A stretch of 64,000 nucleotides of DNA from CAILZL01 sp050248275 (lineage in GTDB: Bacteria; Pseudomonadota; Gammaproteobacteria; Steroidobacterales; Steroidobacteraceae): positions 1 to 64,000 of the forward strand of contig JBFWSR010000003.1 in assembly GCA_050248275.1 (NCBI GenBank), given 5' to 3'. Position 1 is the stretch's first letter. Every line of letters begins with the position of its first letter. Below, in pieces: positions 43,467 to 52,620 of the stretch. The notes under the pieces were generated by a model, which worked only from the letters and a program-made list of their open reading frames with translations, searched no databases and was not told the origin of the DNA. Both the position numbers and the translations under genes were made by a program.

Positions 43467-43979
43467 ATGCGTATTGGCCTGATTTCCGACACCCATGATC
43501 TGCTTCGCGAAGAAGCGCTTGCGTTCCTGTGGGGTTGCGACCAGATCATTCATGCCGGCGACATCGGCAGGCCGGACATTCTGGCAGCGCTTCAACGTAT
43601 CGCGCCGGTGGCGGCGGTGCGTGGCAACAATGATACGGGCGTCTGGGCGAATGTGTTGCCAGAAGTGCTGCAATTACGGATGGAATCAACATCTATTTAC
43701 GTGCTGCATGACATGGCGCAACTCGATCTGCAGTCATTGCCTGCTGGTATTTCCGTCGTGATTTGTGGGCATTCGCATCGCGCCATCGTGCAACGACGGG
43801 ATGGCGTCATCTATATCAATCCCGGCAGCGCCGGTCCGCGTCGTTTCAATCTGCCCATCAGCGTGGGTGAGCTGATCATCCACAAGCACAAACTCACGCC
43901 GCGCATTATTTCTCTGGATGTTGCTGCCGACGCTCGGCGCAGAATCCGCCCTGCGGTCTGCCAGCATTCATTCATCTGA
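43467..43979 (+). CDS. YfcE/MJ0936-family metallophosphoesterase
   Basis: A 170-residue calcineurin-like phosphodiesterase. Metal-site motifs in order: GLISDTHD, IIHAGDIGRPD, VRGNNDTG, VVICGHSHRA and INPGSAGPRR. Relatives such as E. coli YfcE hydrolyse phosphodiesters in vitro; the natural substrate is unknown. ATG at 43467 gives the standard N-terminus though no strong ribosome site is seen. Stands alone next to hemN. Confidence 0.88.
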   Translation: MRIGLISDTHDLLREEALAFLWGCDQIIHAGDIGRPDILAALQRIAPVAAVRGNNDTGVWANVLPEVLQLRMESTSIYVLHDMAQLDLQSLPAGISVVICGHSHRAIVQRRDGVIYINPGSAGPRRFNLPISVGELIIHKHKLTPRIISLDVAADARRRIRPAVCQHSFI

Positions 43980-44041
43980 ATTCTTGGCCGTGAGGCGATG
44001 CTGTCAGCTTGAAGGCAACCTGCCGTGCGTGACAACGGATA

Positions 44042-45451
44042 TCAAATGGCTTTCGAGAAAGTTTGCTCGCGAGGCTTGTGCAGGTAGGCGTCGAACTCCA
44101 TGGCAATGTGTCGCAGCAGTAATCGTCCCTTTGGCGTGGCAAGCAGGCCGTTGTTGTCCATCGCCAGCAAGTCATCGCTGGCCAGTACGTGCAATGCTTG
44201 CAGCTCGGCGGCGAAATAGCGTTGGAAGTCGATACCCAGCGCGGCTGACAATTCGGCAAAGCGCAACTCGCCGTGACACATGATTTCCTGAATTACTGCA
44301 TGCCGAATCCGGTCGTCGCGCGTCATGGCGATGCCGCGCTGGATCGGTAACTGATTGGCAGTCAGTGCCGTATAGTATTCCTCCAGCGTCTTGGCATTCT
44401 GCACATAGGTGTCCGCAACCTTGCCGATGGAGCTGACGCCCAGACCGATCAGATCGCATTCCGCACGCGTCGAATAACCCTGGAAATTGCGATGCAGGCT
44501 GCGCGCCTGCTGCGCCTTGACCAGCTCATCGCCGGGCAGGGCGAAGTGATCCATGCCGATGTACACGTAACCGGCGCCCGTCAGCGTTTCGATGGTCAGT
44601 CCCAGCAGTTCCATGCGTTGCGCTGCACTGGGCAACTGCGCTTCCACAATCTGTTTCTGCGGCTTGAACATGCGCGGCATGTGCGCATAGCCATAAACGG
44701 CAATGCGGTCCGGGCGGGCCTGCACCACGGTGCCGAGGGTGCGGGCAAATTTTTCGCGCGTTTGCAGCGGCAGGCCGTAAATCAAATCCACGCTTACTGA
44801 GCCAAAGCCATTGACGCGCGCCTGGTCGATGGCCTGCAGGGTTTCCTGCTGCGATTGAACGCGATTCACCGCCGCCTGCACTTCAGGATCGAAATCCTGC
44901 ACGCCCAGACTCAGGCGATTGAAGCCCAGCTCGGCCAATGTGGGCAGCGTTTCAGGCGTCAGCGTGCGTGGGTCGATCTCGATGGAGAACTCGCGGCTGC
45001 CCGCTGTGCTGCTCAGATTGAAGTGCGTTTGCAGTTCCGTCATCAAGTGCTGCATCTGTTGCAGAGACAGGAAGGTCGGCGTGCCGCCGCCGAAATGCAG
45101 TTGTTCCACGGCGCGCGTACGATCAAACAGGGCCGCTTGCAGCGCTATCTCGCGATACAGATAGCGCAGATAGATTTCAGCCTTGGTGCGATCGCGGGTG
45201 ATGACCTTGTTGCAGCCACAATAGAAACACGGGCTGGTACAGAACGGGATGTGTACATAAATCGACAGCGGCGTGCCGTTGGATTGGTTGCTGTGCGCGA
45301 CTGCCTGACCGTACTGCTGGGCATTGCAGGCTGGATGAAACTCCACGGCCGTGGGATACGAGGTATAGCGCGGGCCGTTACGCTCGTAGCGCCGGATCAA
45401 TTCCGGATCGAAACAAACTTGGCTGCTGGGGTGGGTGACAGGATGGGGCAT
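44042..45451 (-). CDS. hemN: Oxygen-independent coproporphyrinogen III oxidase
   Basis: Radical SAM enzyme of anaerobic heme synthesis, 469 residues, the size of true HemN. The [4Fe-4S] cysteines are in HIPFCTSPCFYCGCNK; the family segments YTSYPTAVEF, QLHFGGGTPTFLS, NRLSLGVQDFDPEVQ, IYGLPLQTREKF and YIGMDHFALPGDEL are intact. The N-terminal trip-wire region and the C-terminal domain are present, which distinguishes it from HemW. Possible use under low oxygen; no clear FNR box was seen in the 180 bp upstream. Confidence 0.96.
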   Translation of the reverse strand: MPHPVTHPSSQVCFDPELIRRYERNGPRYTSYPTAVEFHPACNAQQYGQAVAHSNQSNGTPLSIYVHIPFCTSPCFYCGCNKVITRDRTKAEIYLRYLYREIALQAALFDRTRAVEQLHFGGGTPTFLSLQQMQHLMTELQTHFNLSSTAGSREFSIEIDPRTLTPETLPTLAELGFNRLSLGVQDFDPEVQAAVNRVQSQQETLQAIDQARVNGFGSVSVDLIYGLPLQTREKFARTLGTVVQARPDRIAVYGYAHMPRMFKPQKQIVEAQLPSAAQRMELLGLTIETLTGAGYVYIGMDHFALPGDELVKAQQARSLHRNFQGYSTRAECDLIGLGVSSIGKVADTYVQNAKTLEEYYTALTANQLPIQRGIAMTRDDRIRHAVIQEIMCHGELRFAELSAALGIDFQRYFAAELQALHVLASDDLLAMDNNGLLATPKGRLLLRHIAMEFDAYLHKPREQTFSKAI

Positions 45452-45630
45452 GCTTGACTCTCATTTCTGGCGTTGCATGCTACGGAGTAATGCGCAGTAA
45501 AGAGATACGCGGTGACTGCATGGCGGCTACGGACTCCCACGGGGACGCTGCGGCCAGTCACGTGGCTGGGCTTCGGACCTGCTGCGGCATACACTGATCA
45601 GACATGTTGCTGGCGGCAAGAGGTTTCATA

Positions 45631-46182
45631 ATGCGGCAGGAGCGGTGGCTGGAGCGTCTCGGGACGAAGGCATGGTTGTGTCTGGCCGCTTTAGCCTGGG
45701 TTCCAAGTATCCATGCTCAACAATTGCCGGGCGTGAAGGCGCTGGAAACCCTGCAAAGCCGTTCGGTCGTCGTGCTGGTGACCATTGCCATGGTGGTTGC
45801 CTGCGTGGTGCTGCACTACGAGGCGTTGAACTGGCTGACCGGCTGGATGAAACGCATCAAGTTGCGGCCACGGCGGCACATTCTGGTGCTGATCTTCGCC
45901 ATTCTGCTGATTCATGTGGCGGAGATCTGGATTTTTGGCCTGGGTTATTTCTTCCTGATTTCCGGTAAAGGCCATGGCAATCTGGTGGCCAGTCATGCCA
46001 TCGGCTTTTTCGACTGCATTTACTATTCGGCGGTGTGTTTCACCACGCTGGGGCTGGGCGATGTGATCCCGACTGGCGCAGTGCGCTTTGTGACCGGTAC
46101 GGAAGCTCTGGCCGGTTTCGTGCTGTTGACCTGGTCGGCATCGTTCACCTTCGTCGAGATGGAACGCTTCTGGCGCACATGA
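45631..46182 (+). CDS. Two-pore-helix potassium channel family protein
   Basis: A 183-residue Ion_trans_2-type protein. After a cleavable or anchoring N-terminal segment (WLCLAALAWVPSIHAQ) there are hydrophobic segments near residues 45-65 and 82-105, a pore helix and the selectivity filter in VCFTTLGLGDVIPTG, and a last segment (LAGFVLLTWSASFTFVEM). The filter TLGLGD corresponds to TxGxGD of potassium channels. ATG at 45631 follows AGAGG. Its stop overlaps the start of the next lipoprotein gene. Confidence 0.82.
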   Translation: MRQERWLERLGTKAWLCLAALAWVPSIHAQQLPGVKALETLQSRSVVVLVTIAMVVACVVLHYEALNWLTGWMKRIKLRPRRHILVLIFAILLIHVAEIWIFGLGYFFLISGKGHGNLVASHAIGFFDCIYYSAVCFTTLGLGDVIPTGAVRFVTGTEALAGFVLLTWSASFTFVEMERFWRT

Positions 46183-46529
46183 TGCGCGCTGCCGTTCTGC
46201 TGTCGATCACCGGCATGCTCATGGCCTGCACCAGTGTCCAGCCCAGAGCGGCGGCATCTTCCTACGGCTGCATGCAGGCGGTGCGAGCGCAGTTACCCGC
46301 TGGACTTCCCGACAAGCGTCTGCACTGCCTGGCAGCGGCGCGCATCGCGCGGCAATGCAGTGTGACTGAGGCGTATCTGGCCGGTATCGGCAAGGAGCTG
46401 AGCGATTTACTGGGGGCGGGCGATGCCGAGTGGGCCGACTGGCGGGCGGATCGCATGGGCGTGCGTTGCGCCAAACTCAGCGGCGATGACGCCATGCTGC
46501 CAGCCTGTTGTGAGCAGCATGGCTATTGA
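46179..46529 (+). CDS. Small Cys-rich lipoprotein
   Basis: A 116-residue predicted lipoprotein: signal sequence RAAVLLSITGMLMACTS with lipobox LMAC. The mature part has several cysteines (YGCMQ, HCLAA, RQCSV, RCAKL, ACCEQ), so disulfides are likely in the periplasm. ATG at 46179 overlaps the channel stop (ATGATG/TGA). I do not recognise the family. Confidence 0.65.
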   Translation: MMRAAVLLSITGMLMACTSVQPRAAASSYGCMQAVRAQLPAGLPDKRLHCLAAARIARQCSVTEAYLAGIGKELSDLLGAGDAEWADWRADRMGVRCAKLSGDDAMLPACCEQHGY

Positions 46530-46586
46530 AAGCCGATCCAATTCGGTCTTGTCATGTCTCTGTTTGCAGGTGTTTCGTTCAACTTG

Positions 46587-47141
46587 CTACACCAGCCACT
46601 GCACGCGTTCCTCCAGCACAGCGGCGCGCGCCTTGCCGGGAGTGGCGATGGCGCCCAGATACAGCAGCGCCACGATGTGGTCTACGGCTTGCAGCCCCAG
46701 CGCTGCCTTTACCTGTGAAGCGTAGGCCGCAGGCCCGGTCTTCCACATCGCGCCATAACCCAGCGCGTGCGCAGCCAGAAACATGTTTTGCGTGGCGGCG
46801 GCAACGGCCGTCACCTGTTCGATTTCCGGCACTTTGTGGCCCTGTTTGATCGACGCCGCCACCGCAATGATGCAGGGCGCTCGCACGACCTTGTCGCGTT
46901 CGCGTTGCAGTTGCTCGGCCGAGGCCTGCGGCTCGCGCGCCAACAGCCCGTGGGCCATGGCGTTTCCCAGGATTTCACGTGACGGTCCGGTGACGATGAC
47001 AAAGCGCCACGGAGCCAGCTTGCCATGATCGGGCGCGCGCGCCCCTGCTGCCAGGATGCGTTGCAAGTGCTCGAGCGTGGGCGCGGGATCGCTCAGCGTG
47101 AGGGCCGAGGCGCGGGTGTCGATTGCAGTGAATAAATCCAT
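46587..47141 (-). CDS. Nitroreductase-family FMN protein (YdjA-like)
   Basis: A 184-residue nitroreductase. Motifs: DLFTAIDTRASALTLSDPAPT, LAAGARAPDHGKLAPWRFVIV for FMN binding, and AAATQNMFLAAHALGYGAMWKTG. The short length and the motif RASA fit the YdjA branch, which reduces nitroaromatics or quinones with unknown natural substrate. Stands alone. Confidence 0.88.
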   Translation of the reverse strand: MDLFTAIDTRASALTLSDPAPTLEHLQRILAAGARAPDHGKLAPWRFVIVTGPSREILGNAMAHGLLAREPQASAEQLQRERDKVVRAPCIIAVAASIKQGHKVPEIEQVTAVAAATQNMFLAAHALGYGAMWKTGPAAYASQVKAALGLQAVDHIVALLYLGAIATPGKARAAVLEERVQWLV

Positions 47142-47202
47142 GATGACGGCCGGTCGTTGTGGAACGAGGGCCGCAGTATATGTCGGACCTTGTGGTCCGG
47201 GA

Positions 47203-47922
47203 TTAACAGGCTCCGGGATCTTGTTTTTCCAGATGAATCACGCTGATTACCTGGTGATGCGATTTCCAGATGTCGTTGAGCATGGCTTCGATGCCGGATT
47301 CGGCGCCGGTGACCTGCACCACGCACAGCGGCCGTTCGTGCTTGTGCAGCGAGACGAAACTCATCACCCGCAACCGATGGTGATGCGTGACGTCGGCGAT
47401 CAGCGGGAAGACATCCTCGCCGCTGGAGTTGTCGAAGGTGATGCGCACGCCATGCGTGCCCGGATCAAAAATGCTGGCGAAGGCGCGAAAAACATCCGAT
47501 TCGGTGATCAGCCCCACCAGTTCACCGCGACGCATGACCGGCAAGGCACCGATCTTGGCGTCCAGCATCTGGCGTGCCGCTGCTTCGATCGGTGCTTCCG
47601 GCGTGGTGGTCGGCGGCTCGGTCACCATGACGTTGGCGGCGGTCATGTGCAGCGCCACGCTGTCCGGTTGCTCGCCGGCCTTGAAGGCAAACGGATTTAC
47701 ATCGGCAGGAAAGGCGTGCAGCACGTCATGCGAGGACACCAAACCCAACAGTTGCATGCCTGAATCGACCACCGGAATACGCCGGATGCGCTTCTCGGCC
47801 ATCGTTCTGGCGATGTCGGTCAACGGCGTCGTGGGCGTCACCGTCAACACATCTTTGGTCATCCACATGCTCACAAACATCTTGCTGGCCTTGTTCATGC
47901 CGGCTTGCTGCCGGTCTTTCAT
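47203..47922 (-). CDS. CBS-domain pair protein with ACT-like C-terminal domain
   Basis: A 239-residue protein with two CBS motifs (MTKDVLTVTPTTPLTDIARTM ... RIRRIPVVDSGMQLLGLVSSHDV, and ANVMVTEPPTTTPEAPIEAAA ... IGALPVMRRGELVGLITESDV) and a C-terminal ACT-like part after residue 150 (RLRVMSFVSLHKHERPLCVVQV). Such proteins bind adenylates and act as sensors; the target is unknown. The ATG at 47922 is the first in frame; ATG 47898 is possible. Confidence 0.82.
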   Translation of the reverse strand: MKDRQQAGMNKASKMFVSMWMTKDVLTVTPTTPLTDIARTMAEKRIRRIPVVDSGMQLLGLVSSHDVLHAFPADVNPFAFKAGEQPDSVALHMTAANVMVTEPPTTTPEAPIEAAARQMLDAKIGALPVMRRGELVGLITESDVFRAFASIFDPGTHGVRITFDNSSGEDVFPLIADVTHHHRLRVMSFVSLHKHERPLCVVQVTGAESGIEAMLNDIWKSHHQVISVIHLEKQDPGAC

Positions 47923-48134
47923 CAAGAGGACTGCTAGCCGTGTTAGCGGCGCTGGGGCAGGGGTCTTTAGGGGGTTCTTGACAGAATCAGCACAAACCGC
48001 GGCTGTTTTGCGTCAGGTCGACAAAAGTGCAGGGTTCACCTGACGGTCGGTTTGCGGGTCGGTCGAGGCGCGGTGTCCCGGAGCGGCCCAATCCGTATAC
48101 TGCGCGCCCCTCAATCAATTGGTGCCCGGTTGCC

Positions 48135-49055
48135 ATGTGGTTCAAGAATCTCATCGTGTTCCGCCTCTCTTCAGGCTGGGTGCTGTCGCCCGGCGAGTTG
48201 GAGGAGCAGTTGTCCTATCGTCCGCTGACCCCCTGCAGCGGTTACGACATGCAAACCCTCGGCTGGGTGATGCCGGGGCCGCAGGAACGCCTGGTGCATA
48301 CTCTGCATCGCCAGATGCTGATTGCCCTGGGCGTGGATGAGAAGATTCTGCCGGCTTCAGTGATCAATCAGGTCACCAAGGATCGTGCTGCCGAAGTGGC
48401 CGCCGAGCAGGGTTATCCAGTGGGGCGTCGGCAGTTGCGCGAGATGAAAGAGCGTGTTGCCGACGAGTTGCGTGCGCGCGCCTTCACCCGCCGCAGCATG
48501 ACCCGCGCCTGGCTCGATCCGGACAATCAGTTGCTGGTGGTCGATGCCGCTTCGCCCGCCAAAGCGGAAGAATTGGTGGCCACGCTGCGCGACACCCTCA
48601 ATGGCTTCAGCGCGCACTTGCTGGAAACCGAAAAATCACCTTCAGTCGCCATGGGCGCGTGGCTGATGTTTGGCGATGCGCCGGGACGTTTCAATATCGA
48701 GAACGATCTGGAATTGCAGGCGGTGGACGGCAGCAAGTCCATGATCAAGTACGTGCGTCATCCGCTCGAAGGCAAGGAAGTGCAGAAGCACATCTCTTCG
48801 GGCAAGACGCCTACCCGGCTGGGCATGAGCTGGAACGATCGCATCGCCTTCATCCTGACCGCCGACATGCAGATCAAGCGACTGCAGTTCCTCGATCTGG
48901 TCAAGGATCGTGCCGAAGATCAGGGCGAAGCCGCCGACGAACAATTCGATATCGACTTCGCCCTGATGAGCGGTGAGCTGGGGCACATGCTCAAGGAGCT
49001 GATTGAAGTGCTGGGCGGTGAAGTGCAGGCTGGAGAACAGCGCGACGCGGCATGA
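48135..49055 (+). CDS. rdgC: Recombination-associated protein RdgC
   Basis: A 306-residue protein (E. coli RdgC 303). Family blocks WFKNLIVFRL, YDMQTLGWVMP, LLPSVINQVTKDR-like (ILPASVINQVTKDRA) and LQFLDLVKDRAEDQGEA are clear. RdgC forms ring-shaped dimers on DNA and restrains RecA. ATG at 48135 gives the family start; the upstream in-frame part to 48027 does not match. Monocistronic. Confidence 0.95.
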   Translation: MWFKNLIVFRLSSGWVLSPGELEEQLSYRPLTPCSGYDMQTLGWVMPGPQERLVHTLHRQMLIALGVDEKILPASVINQVTKDRAAEVAAEQGYPVGRRQLREMKERVADELRARAFTRRSMTRAWLDPDNQLLVVDAASPAKAEELVATLRDTLNGFSAHLLETEKSPSVAMGAWLMFGDAPGRFNIENDLELQAVDGSKSMIKYVRHPLEGKEVQKHISSGKTPTRLGMSWNDRIAFILTADMQIKRLQFLDLVKDRAEDQGEAADEQFDIDFALMSGELGHMLKELIEVLGGEVQAGEQRDAA

Positions 49056-49205
49056 TGGCGTCTGCGGTTCTGTCTCAATTACATATCCTTTACCATCATT
49101 TCTTGTTCAGACTGTCGGCAGATGGCGAATCGAGGCCGGTTTGCGTCATTGGGCCAAGCTTGGTCCTACAATGCAGCCATTCCCCAGCACAGCCGGTGAA
49201 CAGTC

Positions 49206-49625
49206 ATGAAATACCTGCACACCATGGTCCGCGTCAGCGACATCGAAGAATCGCTGCGGTTCTATTGCGATGCGCTGGGCCTGCAGGAAGTCAATCGCAT
49301 CACGAATGACAAGGGCCGATTTACCCTGGTGTTTCTTGCCGCACCCGGCAATGAACATGCGCAGGTCGAGCTGACCTATAACTGGGATCCAGAGACTTAT
49401 ACCGGCGGCCGCAACTTCGGTCACATTGCGTATGAGGTGGATGACATCTATGCCACCTGCCAGCGATTGATGGATCACGGCATCACCATCAATCGTCCAC
49501 CGCGCGATGGCCGCATGGCCTTCGTGCGTTCGCCCGACAATATTTCCATTGAGCTATTGCAAAGAGGCGGCGCCATCGGCGTACGCGAACCCTGGCTCAG
49601 CATGCCCAATGCAGGCGAGTGGTAG
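49206..49625 (+). CDS. gloA: Lactoylglutathione lyase (glyoxalase I)
   Basis: Glyoxalase I, 139 residues, a VOC-fold metalloenzyme that converts the methylglyoxal-glutathione hemithioacetal to lactoylglutathione. Metal ligands are in YLHTMVRVSD (His5), VELTYNWDP, FGHIAYEVDD and ISIELLQRGG. The residues and length match the nickel-type E. coli GloA. Converges on recQ. Confidence 0.95.
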   Translation: MKYLHTMVRVSDIEESLRFYCDALGLQEVNRITNDKGRFTLVFLAAPGNEHAQVELTYNWDPETYTGGRNFGHIAYEVDDIYATCQRLMDHGITINRPPRDGRMAFVRSPDNISIELLQRGGAIGVREPWLSMPNAGEW

Positions 49626-49655
49626 CGCTGCAACTTGCTTGAATAACAGCCTGAT

Positions 49656-51476
49656 TCAGGCTTCGCTGCCGATCAATTCGATCAACGCAGCGCCGTAGCG
49701 TTCCAGTTTGCGTTTGCCGATGCCGGGAATGTCGGCGAGTTCGTCGAGCGTGACGGGCTGACGCGCGGCGATTTCCGCCAGCGTGGCGTCATGGAAAATC
49801 ACATACGCAGGTACGCCCTGGTCGCGAGCTTCCGTCAGACGCCAGTCTTTCAATCGCGTCAGATACGCAGCATTGGGCGCGTCGCTGAATTCATGAACAT
49901 TACCTGCGCTGGTCTTTTTGCGCGGTAATTTCTCGCGACTGCGCGCGACGGCATGGCGCATGGCGACGCGCTGTTCCCCACGCAGGATTGCGCGAGCCGC
50001 TTCGGTCAGACGTAACGCGCCATAGGCATGATGATCCACGCGCGCAAAACCCATGGCCACCAGTTGCCGGAATACGCTGCGCCATTCGTTTTCTTCGAGT
50101 TCCCTGCCGATGCCGAATACGCTCAGGTGCTGATGATCCCAGCGCTGTATGCGTTCGCTGTCCTTGCCGCGCAAGACTTCAATCAGATGCACCGCACCGA
50201 AACGTTGTTCGGTGCGATAGATGGTGGACAGCGCTTTTTGTGCGGCGGTGGTGGCGTCCCAGGTTTGTGGCGGGGTGAGACAGTTATCGCAGTTGCCGCA
50301 GGGCCGGCTGTCTTCGCCAAAGTAGGCCAGCAGGCGCATGCGACGGCATTGCGCGGTTTCGCACAGACCCAGCAGCGCATCGAGTTTGGCGGTGGACAGG
50401 CGTTTGAACTCTTCGCTGGCTTCGGATTCGTCGATCATGCGCCGTTGCTGCACCACATCGCCCAGACCATAGGCCATCCAGGCGTCGGCGGGCTGGCCAT
50501 CGCGGCCGGCGCGCCCGGTTTCCTGGTAATAACCTTCCATGCTCTTGGGCAAATCCAGATGCGCGACAAAACGCACGTCGGGTTTGTCTATGCCCATGCC
50601 GAAGGCGATCGTCGCCACCATGACGATGCCCTCCTCACGCTGAAAGCGCGCCTGATGTTCGTTGCGGGTTTGCGTATCGAGTCCCGCATGATATGGCAGG
50701 GCATTGATGTCATGTGCCTGCAGCCAGGCTGCCGTGTCATCGACGCGCTTGCGCGACAGGCAATATACAATGCCGGCATCGCCTTCATGTTCGGCGCGGA
50801 TGAAGCGCAACAATTGCGCGCGGGTTTCGTCCTTGTCAACAATCGTGTAACGAATGTTGGGCCGGTCGAAACTGGAAACAAACACCCGCGCTGCATCCAG
50901 CGATAAACGCGTAATGATCTCGGCGCGTGTCTGTGGGTCGGCGGTGGCGGTCAGGGCAATACGCGGCACTTGCGGAAAGCGTTCGTGCAGCACGGATAAC
51001 TGCAAGTAGTCGGGGCGAAAATCATGACCCCACTGCGAGACGCAATGCGCTTCGTCAATCGCAAACAGCGCAATGCTGGCGCGCCTGAGCAGGTCCAGGC
51101 AGCGCGCGGTGCTGAGCCGTTCCGGCGCGACATACAGCAGGTCCAGTTCGCCTCTGAGAAAACTTCGTTCGGTCTCGCCGGCCTGTTGTGCGTCCAGCGA
51201 GGAATTGAGGAAGGCAGCGCGAATGCCCAACTGTGTCAGCGCTGCCACCTGATCCTGCATCAAGGCGATCAATGGCGAGATCACCACGGCAGTACCGGGC
51301 CGCAACAGGGCGGGTACCTGGTAGCACAGCGATTTGCCGCCGCCAGTGGGCATCAACACCAGGGCATCGCCGCCGCCGGTGACGTGTTCGACAATCTCGC
51401 GCTGCGCGCCGCGAAAGGCGGCATGGCCAAAGGTATTGCGCAGCAGGTTCAGAGCAGGGTCGGCAGGTAAGGGCAT
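49656..51476 (-). CDS. recQ: ATP-dependent DNA helicase RecQ
   Basis: A 606-residue helicase in DNA repair. The helicase core has PTGGGKSLCYQVPAL (Walker A), DEAHCVSQWGHDFRPDY (DExH box and aromatic-rich loop), and IVYCLSRKRVDDTA; the zinc-binding cysteines are in CETAQCRRMRLLAYFGED...CGNCDNC, then a winged-helix region and a C-terminal HRDC domain (LPxIPGIGKRKLERYG-like ending). Length agrees with E. coli RecQ. Converges on gloA. Confidence 0.96.
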   Translation of the reverse strand: MPLPADPALNLLRNTFGHAAFRGAQREIVEHVTGGGDALVLMPTGGGKSLCYQVPALLRPGTAVVISPLIALMQDQVAALTQLGIRAAFLNSSLDAQQAGETERSFLRGELDLLYVAPERLSTARCLDLLRRASIALFAIDEAHCVSQWGHDFRPDYLQLSVLHERFPQVPRIALTATADPQTRAEIITRLSLDAARVFVSSFDRPNIRYTIVDKDETRAQLLRFIRAEHEGDAGIVYCLSRKRVDDTAAWLQAHDINALPYHAGLDTQTRNEHQARFQREEGIVMVATIAFGMGIDKPDVRFVAHLDLPKSMEGYYQETGRAGRDGQPADAWMAYGLGDVVQQRRMIDESEASEEFKRLSTAKLDALLGLCETAQCRRMRLLAYFGEDSRPCGNCDNCLTPPQTWDATTAAQKALSTIYRTEQRFGAVHLIEVLRGKDSERIQRWDHQHLSVFGIGRELEENEWRSVFRQLVAMGFARVDHHAYGALRLTEAARAILRGEQRVAMRHAVARSREKLPRKKTSAGNVHEFSDAPNAAYLTRLKDWRLTEARDQGVPAYVIFHDATLAEIAARQPVTLDELADIPGIGKRKLERYGAALIELIGSEA

Positions 51477-51570
51477 CGATTCGGTTGCGGGCAGTCAGTT
51501 AAGCGCTGCGCAGCTTACGTGAAAGCCGCCGCCTGCGGTGTACCATTGCGCCGCTGCGTGAGCGCGCCGC

Positions 51571-52173
51571 TTACTGGCACATGCTGCCCATCTGTTTCAT
51601 CTGCTGTTCGCACTGGGCGCGATATTGTTCCGGCGCCTTGGCGCACATCTCGGCCATTTTCGTCATGTCCACATTACCCATCTGTTTGCAGGCGGCGCTG
51701 TTCTTGTCGAGCTGAATCGCCGAGTCACCCTTGCAGGCGCCTTCATAGCGGTAGCGCGCCTTGAATGACCGAGCCTTGCCATCGGCGCTGGTCATGGATG
51801 AGTCCAGCAAGTAGCTTTTCTCGCTTTCGCGATCAATCTTGACATGGCTATGCGAACCATCCTTGCAACTGACATCGATCTCCGCTGCATCCCTGCTGTT
51901 GCGCAACACTTTGGGCGTACAGTTCTGTTCGTCGAGCTGGTTGTTCCTGGACATCTGTTTGGCCACATCGACGCAGACATTCATCTTGCCCATGGCTGCA
52001 GCGCCCTGAGTCATCATGGGGTCACTGCTGCTGAGCAATTCCATGCCCCACAGCCCCTGAGTCAGGCCACCGGATTTGAACAGGGCCAGGTCTTCCAGAC
52101 TGTTTGCCGCTGACGCCGCCTGACCCAACAGCAATACTGCACCGGTTGCGGCAATCTTCATGACGGTGTTCAT
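51571..52173 (-). CDS. DUF3617 exported protein
   Basis: A 200-residue protein with a signal peptide (MKIAATGAVLLLGQAASA), then a DUF3617-like mature part: GLWGMELLSSSD, MNVCVDVAKQM and paired cysteines (QNCTPKVL, VSCKDG, ACKGDSA). The C-terminal tail is Met/Gln-rich. Function unknown. Probably in one transcription unit with the upstream helical protein, from which it is separated by 50 bp. Confidence 0.75.
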   Translation of the reverse strand: MNTVMKIAATGAVLLLGQAASAANSLEDLALFKSGGLTQGLWGMELLSSSDPMMTQGAAAMGKMNVCVDVAKQMSRNNQLDEQNCTPKVLRNSRDAAEIDVSCKDGSHSHVKIDRESEKSYLLDSSMTSADGKARSFKARYRYEGACKGDSAIQLDKNSAACKQMGNVDMTKMAEMCAKAPEQYRAQCEQQMKQMGSMCQ

Positions 52174-52223
52174 GATTTGTTTTCCGGATTGTACTGGATG
52201 ATTTTTCATTGCTTGATCTGGCA

Positions 52224-52541
52224 TCAAGGACTATTGCTCTTGTGTTGATGGACGGGTGCGCTGCTGGTTGAGGAGTGGGTATTGCTGCTGCTTTGACCCT
52301 TGACCGCTTTGGCGAATTCCTTGGCGCCATCGCGCGTGGCGTGGCCTACTTCGCGCGCCGTTTCAGCGACTTTCTTGCCAACCTCTTTGCCGCCTTCGCC
52401 GATCTTGTGCACAACTTCGCCGGTTTCCTGACCGATTTTTTTGGCGCCTTCTTTCATGGTGGATTCTTCGGCGCTGGATAAAGCACTGCCGAGCAGACCC
52501 AGCAGCAATGTTGATGTTAGAACATAAAAGTTTCTTCGCAT
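52224..52541 (-). CDS. Exported amphipathic-repeat (LEA-like) protein
   Basis: A 105-residue secreted protein: signal peptide (RRNFYVLTSTLLLGLLGSALS) followed by Lys/Glu/Ala/Gly-rich repeats with ~11-residue spacing (KKIGQETGEVVHKIGEGGKEVG, AREVGHATRDGAKEFAKAV) and a Ser/His-rich tail. This resembles LEA or apolipoprotein-like amphipathic helices that protect or coat membranes; that role is inferred. ATG at 52541 follows GGAG. Confidence 0.65.
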   Translation of the reverse strand: MRRNFYVLTSTLLLGLLGSALSSAEESTMKEGAKKIGQETGEVVHKIGEGGKEVGKKVAETAREVGHATRDGAKEFAKAVKGQSSSNTHSSTSSAPVHQHKSNSP

Positions 52542-52620
52542 GGTAAGTGACTCCGGTTTGTTGCCGTGCAAGCTAAATGGGATGGTTCATGACAGCAACC
52601 TTGTCTGCTTGGATGTTGGT

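Noticed and set aside
50028..50906. 292-codon plus-strand frame
   Set aside because: Antisense to recQ; no recognisable features.
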